The translations under genes were made by a program, and so were the position numbers. Of a DNA stretch of 36,870 nt, positions 30,821-36,870 are shown in pieces. The stretch comes from Geminicoccaceae bacterium (lineage in GTDB: Bacteria; Pseudomonadota; Alphaproteobacteria; Geminicoccales; Geminicoccaceae), in the NCBI GenBank assembly GCA_007694015.1, contig RECO01000094.1, forward strand, positions 1 to 36,870, read 5' to 3'. Position 1 is the stretch's first letter. Each line of letters begins with the position of its first letter. The notes under the pieces are model-generated. The model saw nothing but the letters and a program-made list of their open reading frames with translations, did not search any database and was not told the DNA's origin.

Positions 30821-31103
30821 CGCGCTGGCGCTGGCCGGCTGCACGGTCATGAGCGCCGAGGAGCGCCTGCAGCGAGATTGTCTGGCGAGCGACCAGGCCA
30901 GTTGTGCCGCCTTGGAGCGGCGCGCCGACTTGCCAGAAACGCTGCGCGCGCCCACCAGTACCGCCGAACCGCGCCTCTACCCGAGAGCCGGCGTCACCGT
31001 CGGCACCGGCGGCAACATCGGTGGCGGTGTCGGCCTCAGCATCGGCGCCGACCCGTTCGCCGACCCGTGGCGCGATCCCTGGGAGCGGCGCGGCCGCTGG
31101 TAG
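30786..31103 (+). CDS. Small hypothetical lipoprotein
   Basis: A 105-residue protein, function unknown. The ATG at 30786 has GAGG upstream and lies within the end of the GS-like gene in another frame. The N-terminus is a short lipoprotein signal: basic start, hydrophobic AAFSALALAGC with the lipobox cysteine at residue 19. The mature part is polar (AEERLQRDCLASDQASCAALERRADLP), then glycine-rich (VTVGTGGNIGGGVGLSIGADP), and ends in a DPFADPWRDPWERRGRW repeat-like tail. It is probably outer-membrane anchored. Co-transcription with the upstream gene is inferred from the overlap. Confidence 0.75.
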   Translation: MSNMPRICAAFSALALAGCTVMSAEERLQRDCLASDQASCAALERRADLPETLRAPTSTAEPRLYPRAGVTVGTGGNIGGGVGLSIGADPFADPWRDPWERRGRW

Positions 31104-31312
31104 GATGGCGCTCGGCGCGACCCTTCGCGATTTGTCATAATACCCGTTATCCCCAGGCCAAACACTTGTAAAACATAGAAAGTAGGGTCGGACAGTTCGT
31201 TTTGTAGAATCGTTTTTTTTGGGACGCCCGCGGCGGCCGCGCGGGCGGCTTGCCAGGTGATGAACGGGTTCCAAAAAGCGATACGGAACCTAGCACGACT
31301 AGGCGCAAAATC
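31104..31312. other. Intergenic region with shared 14-mer and GC hairpin
   Basis: A 209-bp gap between convergent genes. It holds GATTTGTCATAATA (31129-31142), identical to the complement of 26402-26415; a T8 run at 31213-31220; and a hairpin GCCCGCG / CGCGGGC (31226-31246). The T-run lies before, not after, the hairpin for plus-strand transcripts, and would read as A on the minus strand, so this is not a classical terminator for either gene. The AT-rich stretch 31129-31220 encodes nothing I recognise. Confidence 0.4.
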
Positions 31313-32194
31313 CTAGATGGCCAAGGCGCGGTCCAGGGCGTGGAGGGTTTGGACGACCGCCGGCCAGCCGCTCGGGCGCCAGCCGAGCGATTGCAGCTTG
31401 GTGGTCTGCATCAGCCCCTCGGGGCCGGGGCTCGGGGGTGGCAACGGGCCGCCCAAGAGGCGCGCCAGGGCGCGGTGGGTGACGTAGACGTCCGAGACGT
31501 TGAAGGCCTCGCCCGCGACCTCTGCCGGGGGTGCGGTCAAGAGCAGGTGGACGGCCTCGGCGAGATCGGGGCCGTAGACCTCGGTGCCACCGCGCGGCGG
31601 CGGCGCCCGGTGGCTGCGGCAGTCACGCACCAAGGCCACCCATTTCGCGCGTTCGATCGGCTGCGTCAGGCCGAACACGCCGGTGGCGCGGAGGCTGCAC
31701 ACGGGCCACCCTTCCGCCTTGCCGTAGCCGCGCAGGACCGCCTCCACCGCCGCCTTGTAGGCGCCGTAATGGGTGGTGGGGGCAAGCGGGTGATGCTCGT
31801 CGAGGGCCCGATCCGCGAGGCGGGGGCCGTAGACGGCGCGGCTCGAGAGAAAGACGACGCGGCCGACGCCGGCCCTTCGCGCCGCCTCGATCAGCCGCAG
31901 CGAGCCCTGGAGGTTGGTGCGGAGAAAGCCCGCCACGTCAGCGCCTTCGCCGCCCCGGTAGTGGCCCGGCAGGTGGTGGAAGGCGGCGTGCACCAGCGCT
32001 GCGGCACCGGCGACGAGGCGTTCGGCGCTGGCGGCATCGTCGAGGCCGCCCAGAACCCAACGGATCGGGCCCGGAAAGCCGGCCAAATCGCTGGCGGGTC
32101 GAGACCAAGCCACGACCTCGTGGCCGCGGGCGAGGAGGTCGGCAGCCACGAAGCGGCCGACATAGCCCGTGGCGCCGGTGAGGGCGACCAGCAC
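31313..32194 (-). CDS. NAD(P)-dependent epimerase/dehydratase (extended SDR)
   Basis: A 293-residue Rossmann-fold protein. The cofactor loop TGATGYVG is at residues 6-13. The active site has FLSSRAVYG with a serine near 118, and YGAYK at 143-147 (YxxxK). The C-terminal substrate domain (GEAFNVSDVYVTHRALARLLG) fits nucleotide-sugar epimerases and related reductases. The exact substrate cannot be told. The GTG start lies one base past the stop of the ubiG-like gene, so the two are likely co-translated. Confidence 0.88.
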   Translation of the reverse strand: MLVALTGATGYVGRFVAADLLARGHEVVAWSRPASDLAGFPGPIRWVLGGLDDAASAERLVAGAAALVHAAFHHLPGHYRGGEGADVAGFLRTNLQGSLRLIEAARRAGVGRVVFLSSRAVYGPRLADRALDEHHPLAPTTHYGAYKAAVEAVLRGYGKAEGWPVCSLRATGVFGLTQPIERAKWVALVRDCRSHRAPPPRGGTEVYGPDLAEAVHLLLTAPPAEVAGEAFNVSDVYVTHRALARLLGGPLPPPSPGPEGLMQTTKLQSLGWRPSGWPAVVQTLHALDRALAI

Positions 32195-32195
32195 C

Positions 32196-32918
32196 TCAGC
32201 CGCGTTTTTTCGCCGAGCCCAGATAGTTGACCGCGGTCAAGGGCACGAGGCCGAAGGTCGGATCGAGCCGGCGGTTGATGCCGGTCGGGCCGAAGCCCTG
32301 GAACCGGCCGACAGTGTAGCCGCGCCGCGTCAATGCCCGCTGCAGATCCGCCGGGCGAATGAACAACGCCGGATCGTGCGTGCCTTCGGGCAGGAGGCGC
32401 AACACCTTCTCGCCCATGGTGACGACGACGAAGCTGGCAAGCGGGTTCTTGTTGATGGTGTCGAACAGAAACCAGCCGCCCGGCTTCAACACGCGCGTGA
32501 CCTCGTCCAACACGCGCTCCAGGTCGGCCACGTGCTCCAACGAATCGCACGCCACCACCACGTCGAAGCGGTGGTCCGGGAGGGGCAGCGCCTCGCCCAC
32601 GCCTTCGACGTAGTCGATCGAAAGACCCATCCGTTCGGCGTGCCGGCGAGCGGCGGCGAGGGCCTGCGCGGCCGGATCGACGCCCGTGACCTTGGCCCCC
32701 TTCTCGGCCATCGCTTCCGCCATGAAGCCGCCGCCGCAGCCGAGATCCAGCACCTCCAGGCCCTGCCAATCGCCGACGATGCGGTCGAAATGGCGCAGCC
32801 GGGCCGGCACCATGTTGTGCAGGGTGCGCAACCAAGCCGTGTCGCCCGCCCACCACCGCTCGGCGTGGGCGTCGTACATTTCGAGATCGTTCGCGGGACG
32901 GGGCGCGGGACGGGCCAT
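32196..32918 (-). CDS. ubiG: UbiG-like SAM-dependent O-methyltransferase
   Basis: A 240-residue class I methyltransferase. I chose the ATG at 32918, which has GAGGAG upstream. The early DLEMYDAHAERWWAGDTAWLR resembles the UbiG N-terminal segment, although the family's usual LNPLR block is altered to MVPARLRHF. SAM motif I is LDLGCGGGFM (Asp58-Gly64). Motif II/III region has LPLPDHRFDVVVACDSLEHV, followed by LKPGGWFLFDTINKNPLA, typical of UbiG. The end VPLTAVNYLGSAKK also matches. It probably methylates ubiquinone-ring hydroxyls (two steps of Q biosynthesis). A divergent paralogue acting on another quinone-like substrate cannot be excluded. It is followed at one base by an epimerase gene. Confidence 0.75.
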   Translation of the reverse strand: MARPAPRPANDLEMYDAHAERWWAGDTAWLRTLHNMVPARLRHFDRIVGDWQGLEVLDLGCGGGFMAEAMAEKGAKVTGVDPAAQALAAARRHAERMGLSIDYVEGVGEALPLPDHRFDVVVACDSLEHVADLERVLDEVTRVLKPGGWFLFDTINKNPLASFVVVTMGEKVLRLLPEGTHDPALFIRPADLQRALTRRGYTVGRFQGFGPTGINRRLDPTFGLVPLTAVNYLGSAKKRG

Positions 32919-33026
32919 GCGGGGGGCTCCTCGGACACGGGCGCTGTGGCTAGGGACTTCCAGCGCAATGTGGCGCAAAGCCGGCCGAGGTCGAGCCCTG
33001 AGCACCACGCCGGGGTCGGGCGCTCG

Positions 33027-33986
33027 TCAGTCCGCCATGCGGTCGCCGCCCCGAGCGCGGACGACGCGGTTTCGCCCCAGGTCCTTGGCGGTGTAGAGGG
33101 CGCGGTCGGCGCGGGCCATGGCGTCGTCGACCTTGCGGTCCGAAGGCAAGAGCTCGGCGACGCCGAAGCTCGCCGTCAGCCGCAACGGCCCATGGTCGGT
33201 CGCAAGAGCGCATCCGGCCACGGCCGCGCGCAGCTTCTCCGCGATCCGGACGGCAGCGCTGGCGTCGGCACCCGGCAGGCACACGAGAAATTCCTCGCCG
33301 CCGAGCCGGCCGACGACGTCGCTGCGCCGCAGCGCCGCCGTGCAGACCCTCGCCACGGCGCGCAAGGCTTCGTCGCCGACGCCATGACCATAGGTGTCGT
33401 TGACCGCCTTGAAGCGGTCGAGATCGAGCAGCACCAGCGCCGCAACGCCGCCGAAACGCTGGACCCGCTCCAGCTCGCCCTGCACCAGTTCCATCACGAA
33501 GCGGCGGTTGGGCAACTCCGTCAGCGGATCGGTGGCCGCGAGGCGGGCCAGTTCCAGCTCCACGAGCTTGCGCTCGGTGATGTCGAGATGCGAGACGACC
33601 GCCCCGCCACCGGCCACCTCCAGCGGCGTGACCCGGCCGAGAAACCACCGCCGTTCGGTCGGGGAATGACAGGGATATTCGAGTTCGAACACCGCACTCC
33701 GCCGCTCCAGCACGGCGCGCACACCGCGCGTGAAGAGGCTCGCCTCGGCTTCTTCGGCATCGGTCGACGATTGGCAAACCTGCAGGTAGTTGCGACCGAT
33801 ATCCGAATAGTCTGGCGGCGCGCCGTTCTCGAGCGCGAAGCGACGCCACGCCCGGTTGACCGCGACGATCAAGCCCCGCTGATCGAGCACGCAGATGTGC
33901 GAGGCGAGCGCATCGAGCACGGCCTTGGCGTAATCCGGGTCGGCAATCGGTGTGCTGGGCCGTGGCAGCGTGACGGCATGATCCAC
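33027..33986 (-). CDS. PAS domain-containing diguanylate cyclase
   Basis: A 319-residue cytosolic signalling protein. A PAS domain covers about residues 18-140 (ICVLDQRGLIVAVNRAW and the closing VVSHLDITERK). A GGDEF domain follows with LVLLDLDRFKAVNDTYGH and the active-site GGEEF at 229-233. The product-inhibition I-site RxxD (Arg220-Asp223) sits the usual five residues before it. It should therefore make c-di-GMP from GTP with feedback control. There is no membrane segment and no EAL domain. The GTG start has GAGG upstream. The upstream region contains two TTAA tetramers 11 bp apart and a large foldback. Confidence 0.94.
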   Translation of the reverse strand: MDHAVTLPRPSTPIADPDYAKAVLDALASHICVLDQRGLIVAVNRAWRRFALENGAPPDYSDIGRNYLQVCQSSTDAEEAEASLFTRGVRAVLERRSAVFELEYPCHSPTERRWFLGRVTPLEVAGGGAVVSHLDITERKLVELELARLAATDPLTELPNRRFVMELVQGELERVQRFGGVAALVLLDLDRFKAVNDTYGHGVGDEALRAVARVCTAALRRSDVVGRLGGEEFLVCLPGADASAAVRIAEKLRAAVAGCALATDHGPLRLTASFGVAELLPSDRKVDDAMARADRALYTAKDLGRNRVVRARGGDRMAD

Positions 33987-34048
33987 GAGAGAACCTCGAG
34001 CAACGTCCGCGGTTGCCGCGAACCACAGGCCACCCTGCGCGCGTTCCT

Positions 34049-34063
34049 TTAAGGATCACTTAA
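34049..34063. promoter_or_regulatory. Paired TTAA tetramers upstream of the diguanylate cyclase
   Basis: TTAAGGATCACTTAA has two TTAA tetramers one helical turn (11 bp) apart, 63-77 bp before the GTG at 33986, in otherwise GC-rich DNA. The arrangement is operator-like, but no known consensus is recognised. Confidence 0.25.
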
Positions 34064-34118
34064 GACCACAGCCCAGCACCGAAGGCGGCCGTCAACTCGA
34101 GCGTTTTGCGGTATGCTC

Positions 34119-34232
34119 GACCATCCCGCGCCCCCGCCCGCCGGGGTCCCCACGCTGCTTTGCAGCGCGGGGTGGCCGGCCACCCATGGCATCGTGCACT
34201 CGTGGTTGGCCGGGCGGGGGTGAGGGATGGTC
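34119..34232. repeat. 114-bp multi-branched foldback element
   Basis: The outer arms GACCATCCC...CCCCCGCCCG (34119 on) pair with CGGGCGGGGG...GGGATGGTC (ending 34232). Inside are CGCTGC-TTT-GCAGCG with CCCC/GGGG extensions and a second partial stem around GGCCGGCCAC / GTGGTTGGCC. The whole would fold like a cloverleaf on either strand. It lies 3' of the scsB-like gene and 5' of the diguanylate cyclase gene, both on the minus strand. It could be a structured RNA, a terminator complex or a foldback repeat. Confidence 0.55.
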
Positions 34233-34243
34233 CGTGCGCTACC

Positions 34244-34275
34244 TAACCGGGAAACGCTCTAACCGGGAAACGCTC
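34244..34275. repeat. 16-bp tandem duplication at the scsB-like stop codon
   Basis: TAACCGGGAAACGCTC occurs twice back to back (34244-34259 and 34260-34275). The second copy ends at the last base of the scsB-like stop codon. It looks like a small slippage duplication. Confidence 0.7.
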
Positions 34276-36371
34276 TAGCCGGCGGCGGCGTTGCGGAGCG
34301 CGGTGCGGACGAGGCTCGGCGTCAGGACCTGGGGCAGCACCTGCGCCGGCGCGCCGTTCGCGCCATAGACCACGTAGAGCGGGACCCCCGGATGGTCGTA
34401 GCGGCGGAGATAGTCGGCGATCACGGCGTCGCGGTTGGTCCAGTCACCGACGAAATAGGTGATGCCGTGCTCGGTCAGCAGCCGCTCGAAGTCGCGGCCG
34501 GACAGGGCGACGCGCTCGTTCACCTGGCAGGTGATGCACCAGGCCGCCGTCAGATGCACGAAGACGGGCTCGCCGGCGGCACGGGCTTCGGCCAAGCGCT
34601 CGGGATCGAAGCGTTCGCCGAGCGTGAGCGGCTCCGCCTCGCCGGTCGCGGCGGTCACGGGCAGGCTGGTGGCCGGCACGGTCAGGAGTGCGAGCGCCAC
34701 CACCCCGGCCACCGCCCCGCCGAGCCGTGCCGTTCGGCTGGCACCGCCGAGCGCCGGTGCGGCGAGCCAGAGGCCGAAGGCGAGCAGGACGGCGCCGACC
34801 AGCACGGCCAGCACCGCATCGGGGCCGGCCTGCTGCGCCAGCACCCAGACGAGCCATGCCGCCGAGGCGTACATCGGAAAGGCGAGGCCCTGGCGCAGCC
34901 GCGTCATCCACGGGCCCGGACGCGGCAGGCGGCGGCCCATGCCCGGCACCCAGGTCACCAGCAAGAAAGGCAAGGCGAGACCGACACCGAGCGCCAGGAA
35001 GACCGCGAGGGTGACGTGGGCCGGCTGGGTCAGGGCGAAGCCCAGGGCCGCCGCCATGAAGGGTGCCGTGCAGGGGGTGGCGACGACCACCGCCAAGAGG
35101 CCGGTGGCGAAGGCCCCGAGCCCGTCAGGGCGCGCTGCGACGCTGCCGCCCACGTTCGGCGTCAGGTTGAGGGCGAACAACCCCGAAAGGTTGAGGCCCA
35201 CGACGAACAGGACATAGGCGAGGAGCGCCACCACCACGGGCGATTGCAGCTGGAAGCCCCAGCCGATCTGGGCGCCGCCGGCGCGGAGCGCGATCAACGC
35301 CCCGGCGACGGCCGCGAAGGTGACGAGCACGCCCGCGAGATAGAGGAGGCCGTGGCGCCGGAGCGTCGCCCGGTCGCTGCCGCCGACTTCGACCAGCGCC
35401 AACGCCTTCATCGACAGGACGGGGAAGACGCACGGCATCAGGTTCAACAAGACCCCGCCGGCCAGCGCCAACAGCACGGCGGCCAAGAGGCCGAGACCCG
35501 CCCCGCCCCGCAGCGCGCCTTCGGCCCAGCCGGGGGCGCTCGCCAGCATGGGCAGGTCGACGATCAGCGCCTGCTCGAAGTGCTGCGGCCCCAGGGCTTC
35601 GGTCAGGACCAGCACGCCTTCGAGCCGCTCGGCGGGCGGGGCTCGCCCCGGCGGCAGGTGCAGGACGAGGCCGTCGGCGCGGACCTCCCAGGGCTGGGCT
35701 GCGGGATGGTTCAGCCGGCCGGATTCGGCCGGGAAGAACCGGACGTCCTGCAAGAGTGCCGGATCGAAGTGGCCTTCGATCGTGAGTTGCAAGGGCTCCG
35801 GACCGCTCGCCGTCAAGTCGAAGGGCGAGGGCTGGGGCAGGCGCGCCTTGAAGCGGTCGAACAGGGCGAGTGTCGCAGGATCGGCCAGGGTTTCGGGGCC
35901 GGTCGCAAGGCTGAGCCCGACGGTGCCGCTCTCCGGGATGCAGATGTCGGCGCAGACCAGCCAGAGCGCATCGGCTTCGAGCGGGACGGGCTCGCCGAGC
36001 GGCCAGTCGGCCGGCACGCTCACCTCGACCAGGTGCAACACCTCGCCGTAATAGCCGAAGTTCATCAAGGGCCCGTAGGGCACCGCCTCGGGCAAGGGCC
36101 ACTGGATCGGCCCCGCCACCACGCCCGGCAAAAGCTGCCAATCCAGATTGGTCGCAGCCCCACTGTCGCCAGGATTTTTCCAATAGGTGTGCCAGCCCGG
36201 AATGATGTCCAAATGCAGGCCGACCCAAACGGTGTCGCCGGGCGCTACCGTCGCCACCTCACTGACCAGGCTCGCCTTGACCCGTTCGGTCTGGACCACC
36301 TGCGCCTCGGCGCCGGCCCAACCCGAGAGGACCAAGAAGGCCCCCGCCACCCATCGCATGATACTCGTCAT
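34275..36371 (-). CDS. ScsB/DsbD-type thiol:disulfide interchange protein
   Basis: A 698-residue inner-membrane reductase that carries electrons from cytosolic thioredoxin to periplasmic thiol proteins. The ATG at 36371 is chosen (a second ATG at 36359 is possible); a signal sequence follows (VAGAFLVLSGWAGAEA). The N-terminal periplasmic domain has the cysteine pair LVCADIC (140, 144), a CxxxC as in ScsB rather than the wider-spaced E. coli DsbD pair. The membrane domain (about eight helices, 290-575) carries LMPCVFPVLS (Cys314) and VVATPCTAPF (Cys434). The C-terminal thioredoxin domain has AAWCITC (612, 615). No scsC or ccm partner is nearby. The upstream region is filled with repeats. Confidence 0.92.
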   Translation of the reverse strand: MTSIMRWVAGAFLVLSGWAGAEAQVVQTERVKASLVSEVATVAPGDTVWVGLHLDIIPGWHTYWKNPGDSGAATNLDWQLLPGVVAGPIQWPLPEAVPYGPLMNFGYYGEVLHLVEVSVPADWPLGEPVPLEADALWLVCADICIPESGTVGLSLATGPETLADPATLALFDRFKARLPQPSPFDLTASGPEPLQLTIEGHFDPALLQDVRFFPAESGRLNHPAAQPWEVRADGLVLHLPPGRAPPAERLEGVLVLTEALGPQHFEQALIVDLPMLASAPGWAEGALRGGAGLGLLAAVLLALAGGVLLNLMPCVFPVLSMKALALVEVGGSDRATLRRHGLLYLAGVLVTFAAVAGALIALRAGGAQIGWGFQLQSPVVVALLAYVLFVVGLNLSGLFALNLTPNVGGSVAARPDGLGAFATGLLAVVVATPCTAPFMAAALGFALTQPAHVTLAVFLALGVGLALPFLLVTWVPGMGRRLPRPGPWMTRLRQGLAFPMYASAAWLVWVLAQQAGPDAVLAVLVGAVLLAFGLWLAAPALGGASRTARLGGAVAGVVALALLTVPATSLPVTAATGEAEPLTLGERFDPERLAEARAAGEPVFVHLTAAWCITCQVNERVALSGRDFERLLTEHGITYFVGDWTNRDAVIADYLRRYDHPGVPLYVVYGANGAPAQVLPQVLTPSLVRTALRNAAAG

Positions 36372-36440
36372 GAGGGTCAGATACGCCCCACACCCCGAAG
36401 CGCAAGGCGCGCCTTGGTCGCTCATGGGCGCGGGAAGCCA

Positions 36441-36487
36441 GGGAAGGGAAGGAAGGGTAGGGAAGGGAAGGAAGGGAAGGAAGAAGG
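36441..36487 (+). repeat. Polypurine tract with multiple GGG runs (G-quadruplex candidate)
   Basis: 47 bases are purine apart from one T. GGG runs separated by AA, AAGGAA and TA give a textbook G3-loop pattern on the plus strand. The mirror-like purine strand could also form a triplex. It lies 70-116 bp upstream of the scsB-like ATG, on the non-transcribed side of its 5' region. Confidence 0.7.
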
Positions 36488-36523
36488 CAAGGGGGGACTT
36501 GATGGTCCCCCCTTGGACCCCCC
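36484..36523. repeat. 40-bp block, inverted copy of 165-204
   Basis: Exact reverse complement of 165-204, including the perfect hairpin AAGGGGGGA / TCCCCCCTT. Here it joins the polypurine tract to the foldback element. Confidence 0.75.
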
Positions 36524-36827
36524 CAGGCAGCGGCTTTGCCGCTGCCAATGGAAAGGGGAGACGGCGGCTTTGCCGCTGCCAATGGAAAGGGGAGACGGCG
36601 GCTTTGCCGCTGCCAATGGAAAGGGGAGACGGCGGCTTTGCCGCTGCCAATGGAAAGGGGAGACGGCGGCTTTGCCGCTGCCAATGGAAAGGGGAGACGG
36701 CGGCTTTGCCGCTGCCAATGGAAAGGGGAGACGGCGGCTTTGCCGCTGCCAATGGAAAGGGGAGACGGCGGCGGGGCTGCAGCTCAACTCGACAATTGGC
36801 GGCGGCGTAGCCGTCGCTCGGGGGTCC
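36515..36827. repeat. Foldback element with an internal tandem array
   Basis: The left arm begins GGACCCCCCC AGGCAGCGGC and the right arm ends GCCGTCGCTCGGGGGTCC, an imperfect reverse complement of the left. The arms match those of the 76-bp foldback at 98-173. Between them lies the 7 x 34-bp array. Its unit starts with the inner arm sequence (GCGGCTTTGCCGC), so the array seems to have grown from one arm. Confidence 0.55.
36530..36767. repeat. Tandem array, seven perfect 34-bp units
   Basis: The unit begins GCGGCTTTGCCGCTGCCAAT and ends GGGGAGACG; copies start every 34 bases from 36530 to 36734 with no differences seen. Each contains a small hairpin GCGGC-TTT-GCCGC. The period is not a multiple of three and the unit lacks stop codons, so all frames appear open without coding. 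Perfect identity suggests recent expansion or ongoing length change. Confidence 0.92.
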
Positions 36828-36870
36828 TAGTGCACAGGCGCAATCGGAGCGTTCGGCTCCGATTGCGCCG
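36828..36870. repeat. Hairpin repeat element C (cut by window edge)
   Basis: It starts TAGTGCACAGGCGCA like element A at 6844. It continues with a perfect 14-bp stem GGCGCAATCGGAGC / GCTCCGATTGCGCC and loop GTTCG. The closing TGCACTA arm would lie beyond the window. It abuts the foldback element at 36827 directly. Confidence 0.75.

Larger units (their letters stand above)
36372..36870. other. Gene-free repeat nest upstream of the scsB-like gene
   Basis: This 499-bp stretch holds no credible gene. In order it contains a G-run polypurine tract (36441-36487), a 40-bp block shared with the left end of the window (36484-36523), a foldback element (36515-36827) enclosing seven 34-bp tandem units, and a hairpin repeat (36828 on). 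The scsB-like promoter must lie in or before this region; no good promoter boxes were found. Open frames across it exist only because the repeat lacks stop codons. Confidence 0.7.

Noticed and set aside
28199-30955. 918-residue open frame on the minus strand opposite polA and the GS-like gene
   Set aside because: It spans two intact plus-strand genes and their spacer, and shows no recognisable domain. The long frame reflects GC-rich codon structure.
31213-31246. Rho-independent terminator from a T8 run and GC hairpin
   Set aside because: The T-run is on the wrong side of the hairpin for plus-strand transcripts and reads as A for minus-strand ones.
36530-36767. CRISPR array or repeat-peptide gene in the 34-bp array
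   Set aside because: The units are contiguous with no spacers, so it is not CRISPR. The frame is open only because the unit has no stops in any phase, the period is not a multiple of three, and no start with a ribosome-binding site precedes it.
34392-36830. 812-residue open frame on the plus strand opposite the scsB-like gene
   Set aside because: It is an antisense shadow of a complete, recognisable gene in GC-rich DNA, and its right part runs through the non-coding tandem array. The composition (Arg/Gly/Glu/His-rich, no domain) is typical of shadow frames.

Overview
The window reads as a stretch of chromosome from a high-GC alphaproteobacterium, most likely Rhodospirillales-like. This is inferred from the gene set and order (pgk, DhnA-type class I fba and a ThiE-like gene; recG opposite sdhE-mfd; xseB-ispA-dxs; a hopanoid cluster) and from the dense GC-rich codon use. 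The finer taxonomy is a guess. Nearly all genes are ordinary chromosomal genes. I see no transposase, phage, CRISPR, toxin-antitoxin or defence genes, and no rRNA or tRNA.

Layout. (1) 1-6806, minus strand: the first codons of a SuhB-like gene, efp, a degenerate ThiE-like gene, fbaB, an unknown gene, pgk, a basic helical hypothetical protein, an orphan Tat-exported TRAP solute-binding protein and bpt (aminoacyl-tRNA-protein transferase). The pgk-to-efp genes overlap or lie within about 12 bp of each other and look like one transcription unit. (2) 6807-7673: paired hairpin repeats, a small hypothetical gene (minus) and an AT-rich intergenic island. (3) 7674-10417: a DUF502 membrane protein (plus) overlapping recG (minus) tail to tail. 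(4) 10504-25196, plus strand: twelve tightly packed genes, sdhE-mfd-HDAC-like-xseB-ispA-dxs-hpnC-hpnB-hpnD-hpnE-shc-hpnG. Many junctions are stop/start overlaps. The one clear break is the 101-bp gap before hpnD. (5) 25143-26285: hpnH (minus), tail to tail with hpnG. (6) 26531-31103, plus: polA, a PuuA-like glutamine synthetase homologue and a small lipoprotein. (7) 31313-36371, minus: scsB/dsbD-like reductase, PAS-GGDEF diguanylate cyclase, ubiG-like methyltransferase and an NAD-dependent epimerase. (8) 36372-36870: a gene-free nest of repeats.

How the genes work together. The centre of the window encodes a nearly continuous route from pyruvate and glyceraldehyde-3-phosphate to hopanoids. 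Dxs makes DXP, IspA makes farnesyl diphosphate, HpnC/D/E convert it to squalene, Shc cyclises squalene to hopene, HpnH adds the adenosyl group and HpnG removes adenine. The intermediate MEP-pathway enzymes are not here. The upstream part of the same gene string carries DNA repair (mfd, xseB) and succinate dehydrogenase flavinylation (sdhE), with recG opposite.

The most unusual content is non-coding. There is a family of foldback (palindromic) elements near both window ends, one of them containing seven perfect 34-bp tandem units. There is a second family of hairpin elements at 6844, 6910 and 36828, a G-run polypurine tract upstream of scsB, and a large multi-branched inverted repeat between scsB and the diguanylate cyclase gene. 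I found no convincing new multi-gene system. The uncharacterised proteins in conserved-looking operon positions and the repeat families are the parts worth a second look.
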